Origin: Bacteroidales bacterium | GTDB lineage: Bacteria; Bacteroidota; Bacteroidia; Bacteroidales; Lentimicrobiaceae | NCBI GenBank assembly: GCA_022837485.1 | Contig: JALHHH010000057.1 | Location: 10,044 to 31,034 of the forward strand | DNA: 20,991 nucleotides | Direction: 5' to 3' | Shown here: positions 15,040 through 20,991 of the stretch, in pieces | Layout of the letters: every line of letters begins with the position of its first letter | Position numbering within the stretch: position 1 is the first letter of the stretch | Made by a program: the position numbers and the translations under genes | Notes under the pieces: model-generated | Database searches by the model: none | What the model saw: the letters and a program-made list of their open reading frames with translations, nothing else | Told to the model about the DNA's origin: nothing

Positions 15040-15047
15040 TACTTTTG
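15040..15047 (+). promoter_or_regulatory. Putative -7 box directly ahead of bamD
   Basis: TACTTTTG matches TAnnTTTG and ends only four bases before the ATG at 15052. If used, transcription would start at or next to the start codon. The nearest TTG (15022-15024) leaves just 15 bases of spacer, so the match is incomplete. Confidence 0.35.
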
Positions 15048-15051
15048 CCGC

Positions 15052-15858
15052 ATGATCCGAAAAAGCAGATTACTCCTTATCGCCGGCCTTCTCATTGCAT
15101 TGTCGTCCTGCAGTAAATACCAGAAACTGCTGAAGAGTACCGACAATGAGCAAAAGTATGAAATGGCCATTTCATACTACGAGCAGAAGGATTATTACAG
15201 AGCCATCCAGCTTTTCGATCAGTTGCAGGCCATTTACAGGGGAACAGAGCGGGCGGAGCGGATTTCATATTACTATGCAAATGCCCACTTCGAACAAAGA
15301 GATTACATACTGGCCAGCTATTACTTCAAGCAGTTTGCACAAAATTTCCCGAACAGCAAGAATGCCGAAGAGGCTGCATTTATGTCAGCATACTGTAATT
15401 ACCTCGACTCCCCGCCATCAAGTCTCGACCAGCAGGTTACAACTGATGCCATCAAGGAGCTGCAGCTCTTCATCAACCGGTATCCGGGAAGCAGCCGTGT
15501 GGGCCGCGCAAATGAACTCATTGATGAACTAAGGCTTAAACTTGAAACCAAAGCTTACAACATTGCAAACCTCTATTACAAAATGGAGGATTACAAGGCA
15601 GCGATCATCAACTTTGAGAATCTGATAAAAGATTATCCCGATACCCGTTACCGGGAAGAGGCAATGTACCTGATTGCCAAATCATACTACTCGTACGCAA
15701 GCAAGAGTATTGCAAGCAAACAGGAGGAGAGGTTCCAGCATACCTACGATGCCGTTGATAACTTTGCAACCTTCTTTCCCGAATCGGGATATCTCAAAGA
15801 ACTCAGGAACATTCAGAAGAATGCCCGTAAAGAATTGAATAATCTTTCAGCTTTATAA
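15052..15858 (+). CDS. bamD: Outer membrane assembly lipoprotein BamD
   Basis: A 268-residue lipoprotein of the BAM complex, which inserts beta-barrel proteins into the outer membrane. The signal is MIRKSRLLLIAGLLIALSSC with the lipid-bearing Cys20. The mature protein is a chain of TPR helices: YEMAISYYEQKDYYRAIQLF (41-60), AERISYYYANAHFEQRDYILA (73-93), SYYFKQFAQNFPNS, TDAIKELQLFINRYPGS, AYNIANLYYKMEDYKAAIINF and YLIAKSYYSYAS. The segments NFPNSKNAEEAAFMSAYC and DYPDTRYREEAMY are typical of the YfiO/BamD family. Length fits. It opens the bamD-rpoZ-coaBC cluster, with only 9 bases before rpoZ. Confidence 0.94.
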   Translation: MIRKSRLLLIAGLLIALSSCSKYQKLLKSTDNEQKYEMAISYYEQKDYYRAIQLFDQLQAIYRGTERAERISYYYANAHFEQRDYILASYYFKQFAQNFPNSKNAEEAAFMSAYCNYLDSPPSSLDQQVTTDAIKELQLFINRYPGSSRVGRANELIDELRLKLETKAYNIANLYYKMEDYKAAIINFENLIKDYPDTRYREEAMYLIAKSYYSYASKSIASKQEERFQHTYDAVDNFATFFPESGYLKELRNIQKNARKELNNLSAL

Positions 15859-15867
15859 ATTTTACCT

Positions 15868-16197
15868 ATGGATTTTAAAAAAATCAAAACCGATACCGTG
15901 GCGGTAACGCGCAACATTCACAAGATGATGGAGCCTACCGGAAACATTTACGAAACGGTAGCAGTGCTTTCAAAACGCGCCAATCAGATTTCACTCGAAC
16001 TTAAGGAAGAGCTGAATTCGAAGATTGCTGAGTTTGCCGTACCCAACGACAACCTCGAAGAGGTATTTGAAAACCGTGAGCAGATTGAGATCGCCAAATA
16101 TTACGAGCATCTTCCCAAGCCCACGCTTATCGCGGTTCAGGAGTTTATCAACGAACAGATTTACTTCAGAAACCCGCATATTGGTACCGGGGAATAA
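15868..16197 (+). CDS. rpoZ: RNA polymerase omega subunit, Bacteroidota type
   Basis: A 109-residue protein matching the divergent omega subunit of Bacteroidota. Omega binds the beta' subunit and helps fold and stabilise the polymerase core. Family features are an N-terminal TDTVAVTRNIHKMMEPTGN, then NIYETVAVLSKRANQISLEL (46% of which resembles the generic omega NRFxLVxxAAxRARQL core in spacing rather than letters), LEEVFENREQIEIAKYYEHLP and PKPTLIAVQEFI. I recognise it from its neighbours and these segments, not from general omega motifs. It lies 9 bases after bamD and 22 bases before coaBC, so the three are almost certainly one transcript. Confidence 0.88.
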   Translation: MDFKKIKTDTVAVTRNIHKMMEPTGNIYETVAVLSKRANQISLELKEELNSKIAEFAVPNDNLEEVFENREQIEIAKYYEHLPKPTLIAVQEFINEQIYFRNPHIGTGE

Positions 16198-16219
16198 ACG
16201 CCTGGTATAGCTTATCGTC

Positions 16220-17422
16220 ATGCTCAAAGGAAAGAAAATACTGATCGGAATCACCGGGAGCATTGCAGCCTACAAAGTCCCTTTGCTGGTTCGCATGCTA
16301 ATCAGGGAAGGTGCAGAGGTAAAGGTTGTTATGACGCCATGTGCAACCGATTTTGTAACCCCGCTTACTCTTTCCACGCTTTCGCAGAAACCGGTACTCC
16401 TGGAGCCGTACAACCGGACCGATGGCAGCTGGAACAGCCATGTGGACTGGGGCCGCTGGGCCGACCTCTTTGTACTTACTCCCGTATCGGCTAATACACT
16501 TGCAAAAATGGCAGCAGGCATTGCCGATAACTTGCTTACCACCACCTATCTGGCAGCCAAATGCCCTGTCTTTTTTGCTCCGGCAATGGATCTCGACATG
16601 TTTCACCACCCTACCACTCAGAAGAATATAAACACACTTCTGTCGTATGGTAACCGGCTGATAGAGCCAGGTACCGGTGAGCTGGCCAGTGGATTGTGCG
16701 GAGAGGGCAGGATGGAGGAGCCCGAACGGATTCTGGAAATTATCCGGGATTTTTTTTTAAGATGTCGTGACTTCAGCGGCAAAAAATTCCTTATTAGCGC
16801 CGGTTCTACGCATGAGCCGATAGACCCTGTCCGCTTCATCGGCAACCATTCCTCCGGAAAAATGGGATATGCTCTTGCACAGGAAGCCGCCGAACGGGGT
16901 GCAGAGGTAACGCTCGTAAGCGGACCCGTTCACATCGGACTGAATCATCCTGCCGTTAAAATTGTCAGAGTCAATACTGCCGCTGAAATGGCTTCGGCAT
17001 GCCTGAATGCATTCCCGCAATCGGATGTCACCATCATGTCGGCTGCAGTAGCCGATTATACCATTTCAAATCCAGCAACCCAAAAGATCAAAAAGTCCGG
17101 TGAAGTGCTGAACCTGACTCTTACAAAGACTACGGATATCCTTTCCGAGCTCGGAAAAATGAAAACACCGGAACAATTTTTAACCGGTTTTGCCCTTGAA
17201 ACCGACAACGAAAAGAATAATGCCATCGAGAAATTAAATACTAAAAACCTCGACCTGATCGTTCTTAACTCTCTGAGAGATAAAGGTGCCGGATTTGGCA
17301 CGGAAACCAACAAGGTTACGCTGATCGGACGCAACGGTGAAAGCCGTGAGCTTCCGCTGCTCTCGAAAAAAGAAACGGCTGCACGGATCCTTGATGCCAT
17401 TCCGGGAAACCGGACCGAATAA
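16220..17422 (+). CDS. coaBC: Bifunctional phosphopantothenoylcysteine decarboxylase/synthase CoaBC
   Basis: A 400-residue bifunctional enzyme for two steps of coenzyme A synthesis: ligation of cysteine to 4'-phosphopantothenate (CoaB), then FMN-dependent decarboxylation (CoaC). The N-terminal CoaC domain has ILIGITGSIAAYKVPLLV (7-24), the catalytic His74 in SHVDWGRWADL, TPVSANTLAKMAAGIADNLL (87-106), PAMDLDMF (121-128) and SGLCGEGRM with Cys160. PAMD replaces the PAMN of E. coli, which I recall as usual in Bacteroidota. The CoaB domain starts near residue 185 with FLISAGSTHEPIDPVRFI, then NHSSGKMGYALAQEA, SAAVADYT, KIKKSG and LTGFALET, ending in NKVTLIGRNG. All parts are intact and length is normal. 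Confidence 0.96.
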   Translation: MLKGKKILIGITGSIAAYKVPLLVRMLIREGAEVKVVMTPCATDFVTPLTLSTLSQKPVLLEPYNRTDGSWNSHVDWGRWADLFVLTPVSANTLAKMAAGIADNLLTTTYLAAKCPVFFAPAMDLDMFHHPTTQKNINTLLSYGNRLIEPGTGELASGLCGEGRMEEPERILEIIRDFFLRCRDFSGKKFLISAGSTHEPIDPVRFIGNHSSGKMGYALAQEAAERGAEVTLVSGPVHIGLNHPAVKIVRVNTAAEMASACLNAFPQSDVTIMSAAVADYTISNPATQKIKKSGEVLNLTLTKTTDILSELGKMKTPEQFLTGFALETDNEKNNAIEKLNTKNLDLIVLNSLRDKGAGFGTETNKVTLIGRNGESRELPLLSKKETAARILDAIPGNRTE

Positions 17423-17491
17423 ATTTAGAAATGATACGAGGCTGAACCAATGATCTAAGATTGCTGTCAGCCAGACAACGTTAAAAAAACC

Positions 17492-17525
17492 AGTGCTGCA
17501 TCTGCGAACGGTTGCAGGACTTTTT
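17492..17525 (+). terminator. Possible weak terminator after coaBC
   Basis: AGT-G-CTGCA (17492-17500) can pair with TGCAG-G-ACT (17513-17521) with one G-G mismatch and a 12-base loop, then TTTTTAAT. It lies in the 120-base gap before the DUF4835 gene. Weak. Confidence 0.3.
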
Positions 17526-17542
17526 AATAAAACCATATCCGG

Positions 17543-18398
17543 ATGAAAAATCTTCTGATCCTGTTTATGCTTAGTCTGGGCTTCCTTACCGCCAGGTCGC
17601 AGGAATTTAACGTTACGGTATCGGTTACCTCACCTATGGTTGAAGGTACCGAAAAGAAGATTTTTGAGACCCTTCAGCAGGACTTGTTTGATTTCGTAAA
17701 TAACAGGCAGTGGACCAATTACGCCTATAAACCTGAAGAAAGAATTGAATCGCGGGAAAATGAATCTTGCTCTGCGCCGGCCGGTGTACAAAGCCTCATA
17801 CAACACCCCCTTGTTTAACTATCTGGATCGTGATCTTGAGTTCAAGTACGTTGAATACCAGCCAATGGAATTTTCTGATAATGTCTTCCACAACAACCTG
17901 ACATCGGTTGTGGCGTATTATTTGTACCTCTATCTCGGTCTTGACGGCGATTCGTTTGCGAAGAACGGTGGATCGCCCTACTTTGCAAAGGCTCAGAATA
18001 TTGTAAATATGGGTCAGAATGCCAGAGAAAAGGGCTGGAAAGCATACGAAAATCAGAAAAACCGTTACTGGCTCATTGAGAACCTTACGAATCCTACCTA
18101 CAACGCAATCCGGGAAGCGTCATACCGTTATCACCGTCATGGTCTGGATGTTATGTCGGACGACGTGGAAGCCGGAAGGGCAGCCATCAACGAAAGCCTG
18201 GAACTGCTCCGCAAAGCCAACCGTGAAAGGCCTGGTTTGTTTATACTTCAGTTATTTCTTGAAGCCAAACGAGACGAGCTTGTCAACATCTACAGTCAGG
18301 CCTCTCCGATGGATAAAACCAAGGCCGTCAATATCCTGAAGGAAATTGATCCGGCTAGTGCATCCAAGTACCAGCGCATTCTGGAAACCCAAAAATAA
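17543..18398 (+). pseudogene. DUF4835 family gene (PorD-like) with internal deletion and frameshift
   Basis: Two overlapping frames together cover a DUF4835 protein, a secreted Bacteroidota family that some databases name PorD and link to type IX secretion (from memory). Frame 1 (17543-17818) has a signal peptide (MKNLLILFMLSLGFLTARSQ), FNVTVSVTSPMVEGT, FETLQQDLFDFVNNRQWTN and KPEERIE, then loses family resemblance and stops. Frame 2, offset by +1, is recognisable from RRPVYKASYNTPLFNYLD (about 17772) to 18398, with TSVVAYYLYLYLGLDGDSF, PYFAKAQNIVN, KGWKAYENQKNRYWL, RYHRHGLDVM and FILQLFLEAKRDEL. Intact relatives, as I recall them, carry about 25 residues between PEERIE and RPVY. Here only 28 bases remain, so about 47 bases seem to be lost. 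Everything else looks under normal selection, so the break is recent or an assembly error. Confidence 0.8.
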
Positions 18399-18423
18399 GT
18401 CTGCAGCCTTTAAAGGTATTTCG

Positions 18424-18431
18424 TAAATTTG
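18424..18431 (+). promoter_or_regulatory. Putative -7 box for recN
   Basis: TAAATTTG matches TAnnTTTG and ends 24 bases before the ATG at 18456. No -33 TTG is visible at the usual spacing. It suggests recN may be transcribed independently of the cluster upstream. Confidence 0.4.
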
Positions 18432-18455
18432 CCCTAAATAAGCTGCCGGGTAACT

Positions 18456-20114
18456 ATGCTGTTGCGCCTTTCCATCCGTAATTATGCCCTGATACATAAA
18501 CTGGACATCGAATTTGGTGAGCCATTTACAGTTATTACCGGAGAAACCGGTGCGGGAAAGTCGATCATTCTTGGAGCGCTCGCTCTCATTCTGGGGCAGA
18601 GAGCTGAAAACCTTAGCTTTCCCGACCCTTCCTCCAAATGTCTTATCGAAGGTTCATTCGACATCAGTCAGAGCGACCTCGGCGATTTTTTTGCCGAAAA
18701 CGATCTTGATTACGATAATCCATGCATCATTCGACGGGAAATAAGTCCACAGGGCAAATCCCGCTCATTTATTAACGACACACCTGCCGGACTTAATCTG
18801 TTGAAAGATCTCACTTCCCGACTTGTTGACGTACATTCGCAGCACCAGACCCTGCTGCTTCAGGATTCTAACTTTCAGCTATCGGTTATTGATGCCGTTG
18901 CCGGGAATCAAGACCTTTTGAAGGTTTACCGCGCGAAATATAAATTACTTAAGGATGAGGAAAAGATATTTTCCGAACTGAGTATTCGAAACAAGGAAGC
19001 TCAGGCTGAGGAGGATTATCTTAGATTTCTTTTTGACGAGCTGGAAAAAGCAAGACTGCAGGCAGGGGAGAGGGATGCCCTAATAAATGAGTCAGGATTG
19101 CTAAACCACGCAGAAGAAATCAAGACTCGTTTGTTCAACGCAATGATGCTTTTGAGCGAAGGGGAAGAGAATATACTCCGCAAAGTAAATGAAGTTCACG
19201 CTCTTTTGCAGGGAGCAGCACGCCATCACCAGGAAGCGGCCATCCTCTCGGAAAGAATCTCGGCATGTACCATCGAACTTAAGGACTTATCGTTTGCAGT
19301 CGGTCATCTGCAAGAAGTTACAAACTTTAATCCCGTCAGGCTCGAAGAGGTTAATGAACGGCTTAATATGCTTTTTACCCTTGAACAGAAGCATCATGTA
19401 AGGTCGACCGACGAGTTGATTGAGAAAAAAGAAGAAATCGGAAACCGCTTGCTTAAAATTGCAAACCTCGACCAGGAGTTAGCTCGTGCCGAAAAAGGGA
19501 TAAAAGCTCTTAAGGAGGAGTTGGAAATCCTTGCTTTCCAGCTCAGAGAAAAACGCACCACTCTCATACCGGTCATCGAAACTGCTGTGATTGAAACTAT
19601 TACCAGTCTTGGAATGAAAGAAGCCCGCTTCAGGGTAGAATTAACCGGACTGGAAGAGCCCGGGAAATATGGTTCCGATAAGGTCAGATTTCTTTTCAGC
19701 GCAAACAAGGGCGTTGAACCGGATGAAGTCTCCCGTATCGCCTCCGGTGGAGAACTGTCGCGGCTGATGCTTGCAGTAAAATCGCTGATCTCGGCGAGCA
19801 ATCTGCTGCCTACCATCATTTTCGACGAAATCGATAATGGCATTTCAGGCGACGTAGCCACAAGAACCGGAGATATCCTAAAGCGAATGGCCGGTAAAAT
19901 GCAGGTAATTGCCATCACGCATCTTCCACAAATAGCGGGCAAGAGCAGCGAACATTTTAAAGTATTAAAAGTGGACGAAAACGGTCGAACGTATTCATCT
20001 ATCATAAAATTATCGCCTGAAGAGCGAATCTCCGAGCTTGCTCTTATGATCAGCGGCAACTCTTCGCTTGAAGCCGCGCGTGCAACGGCAAAGGAACTCC
20101 TGCGAAACAATTAG
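18456..20114 (+). CDS. recN: DNA repair protein RecN
   Basis: A 552-residue SMC-like ATPase that helps double-strand-break repair by holding DNA ends together. The N-terminal half-site has LSIRNYALIHKLDIEF (5-20) and Walker A GETGAGKS (29-36), then LGQRAE and HSQHQTLLLQD (127-137). Residues about 155-375 are charged coiled coil, including ELEKARLQAGERDAL and LDQELARAEKGIKALKEELE. The C-terminal half-site has the ABC signature RIASGGELSRLMLAV (427-441), Walker B TIIFDEIDNGISG (453-465) and ITHLPQIA (487-494). Length fits RecN (550-560). All catalytic motifs are intact. It follows the DUF4835 gene by 57 bases and precedes fabI by 63. Confidence 0.97.
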   Translation: MLLRLSIRNYALIHKLDIEFGEPFTVITGETGAGKSIILGALALILGQRAENLSFPDPSSKCLIEGSFDISQSDLGDFFAENDLDYDNPCIIRREISPQGKSRSFINDTPAGLNLLKDLTSRLVDVHSQHQTLLLQDSNFQLSVIDAVAGNQDLLKVYRAKYKLLKDEEKIFSELSIRNKEAQAEEDYLRFLFDELEKARLQAGERDALINESGLLNHAEEIKTRLFNAMMLLSEGEENILRKVNEVHALLQGAARHHQEAAILSERISACTIELKDLSFAVGHLQEVTNFNPVRLEEVNERLNMLFTLEQKHHVRSTDELIEKKEEIGNRLLKIANLDQELARAEKGIKALKEELEILAFQLREKRTTLIPVIETAVIETITSLGMKEARFRVELTGLEEPGKYGSDKVRFLFSANKGVEPDEVSRIASGGELSRLMLAVKSLISASNLLPTIIFDEIDNGISGDVATRTGDILKRMAGKMQVIAITHLPQIAGKSSEHFKVLKVDENGRTYSSIIKLSPEERISELALMISGNSSLEAARATAKELLRNN

Positions 20115-20177
20115 CAGTCTGAACTGTTACAGAGAAAGAAAATTCAGGCAATAGTGCCGCAACCCAAATTTTGATTT

Positions 20178-20991
20178 ATGGCATATAATTTACTTAAAGG
20201 GAAAAAGGGAATTATTTTCGGTGCGCTTAACAGTCAGTCGATTGCATGGAAAGTTGCCGAAAGGGCGCACGAAGAGGGAGCGCATTTAGTGCTTACCAAT
20301 ACTGCTCTGGCCATCCGAATGGGTGAGTTGAATGAACTGGCAGAGCGTACCGGTTCCGCTATGATTCCTGCTGATGCTACCAGCGTAGCAGATCTTGAAA
20401 ACCTGTTTAAGCAAGCAATGGAAATTTTTGGCGGACAAGTGGATTTTGTCCTTCATTCCATTGGTATGTCGCCCAACGTAAGAAAAAAACTGCCTTACGA
20501 CGACATCAATTACGATTTCTTCTCCAAAACGCTTGATATTTCAGCAATCTCGTTTCACAAGATGATTCAGACCGCTAAAAAGCTGGATGCCATCAGCGAA
20601 TGGGGATCTATCGTAGCATTGTCGTACATTGCGGCACAGCGGACGTTATTTGAATACAACGACATGGCGGATGCAAAGGCCGTTCTCGAATCCATTTCCC
20701 GCAGTTTTGGATACATCTACGGTCGTGAAAAGCACGTACGTATCAATACCATCTCACAGTCGCCAACTCCCACAACGGCAGGACAGGGTGTAAAAGGATT
20801 CCACGGGCTGATGGACTTTACCGAGCGAATGTCGCCACTGGGCAATGCAACGGCCGATGAATGTGCGGACTATTGCATTACCATGTTTTCGGATCTTACG
20901 CGTAAGGTTACGATGCAGAATCTCTATCATGACGGAGGATTCAGCAGTATGGGTATGAGTGCCCGTGCTATGACCCAATATAACAAAAGCC
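20178..20991 (+). CDS. fabI: Enoyl-[acyl-carrier-protein] reductase FabI (partial at right edge)
   Basis: FabI reduces trans-2-enoyl-ACP in the last step of each fatty-acid elongation cycle, with NADH or NADPH. From the ATG at 20178 the frame is open to the window edge: 271 codons, close to the full length for this family. It shows the short-chain dehydrogenase cofactor region GKKGIIFGALNSQSIAWKVAE (8-28), the FVLHSIGMSPN segment (90-100), ALSYIAAQRT with Tyr150, and the active-site pair Tyr160 and Lys167 in EYNDMADAKAVLESI. The C-terminal TISQSPTPTTAGQGVKGF and QNLYHDGGFSSMGM complete the substrate loop and tail. The stop codon is outside the window. The gene follows recN on the same strand. 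Confidence 0.96.
   Translation, partial: MAYNLLKGKKGIIFGALNSQSIAWKVAERAHEEGAHLVLTNTALAIRMGELNELAERTGSAMIPADATSVADLENLFKQAMEIFGGQVDFVLHSIGMSPNVRKKLPYDDINYDFFSKTLDISAISFHKMIQTAKKLDAISEWGSIVALSYIAAQRTLFEYNDMADAKAVLESISRSFGYIYGREKHVRINTISQSPTPTTAGQGVKGFHGLMDFTERMSPLGNATADECADYCITMFSDLTRKVTMQNLYHDGGFSSMGMSARAMTQYNKS

Noticed and set aside
17543..17818. Programmed ribosomal frameshift in the DUF4835 gene
   Set aside because: No slippery sequence is visible at the junction and conserved family residues are missing, which a frameshift alone would not cause.
19394..20110. 238-codon minus open frame
   Set aside because: Antisense to the C-terminal half of recN, where signature and Walker B motifs are intact on the plus strand.
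1..20991. CRISPR array, insertion sequence or phage element
   Set aside because: No regularly spaced repeats, transposase, integrase or phage structural gene was found on either strand.

Overview
The window looks like a chromosomal segment of a member of the Bacteroidota, most likely Bacteroidales or a close relative (inference). Evidence: several Bacteroidota-type -7 boxes (TAnnTTTG), two of them with a well-spaced -33 TTG/TTTG; little sign of Shine-Dalgarno sequences; a Bacteroidota-type RNA polymerase omega subunit; a DUF4835 gene; an alpha-oxoamine synthase of the type tied to sphingolipid or sulfonolipid synthesis; and the gene order bamD-rpoZ-coaBC-DUF4835-recN, which I recognise from this phylum. 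I see no phage, transposon, CRISPR array or integrated element, and most of the window reads as core genome.

Layout. Positions 1-1623 (minus): the N-terminal two thirds of mutL, running off the left edge, preceded by a small membrane-anchored basic protein. 2072-2446 (plus): a lone GroES-like co-chaperone, convergent with a DUF6580 membrane protein (2732-3256, minus), with a two-way terminator between them. 3257-3831: a divergent gap of about 575 bases. 3832-5469: a lipoprotein amidohydrolase of the YtcJ type. 5640-6721: two overlapping exported thioredoxin-fold genes. 6861-7873: an ArfB-like ribosome-rescue hydrolase followed by a VOC-fold lipoprotein. 7892-9375 (minus): a stand-alone PAS protein, tRNA-Arg(ACG) with its own promoter and terminator, and a voltage-gated-type K+ channel with a C-terminal zinc ribbon. 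9726-12148 (plus): a HerA/YjgR-type ATPase and a class IV aminotransferase, ending at a two-way terminator. 12213-13460 (minus): the alpha-oxoamine synthase, divergent from a CPD-photolyase-type gene (13614-14915). 15052 to the right edge (plus): bamD, rpoZ, coaBC, a broken DUF4835 gene, recN and fabI (cut by the edge).

Themes: DNA repair (mutL, recN, photolyase), envelope biogenesis (bamD, DUF4835, fabI, alpha-oxoamine synthase, lipoproteins), protein quality control and ribosome rescue (GroES-like, ArfB-like), and periplasmic thiol chemistry.

The clearest anomaly is in DUF4835 (17543-18398). Two reading frames, both plainly homologous to the family, meet where a conserved block of roughly 16 residues seems to be missing. 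This is either a real inactivating deletion or an assembly error. I found no convincing undescribed multi-gene system. The other curiosities are single genes: the VOC lipoprotein, the orphan GroES with an insertion, the zinc-ribbon K+ channel, and the small membrane protein ahead of mutL.
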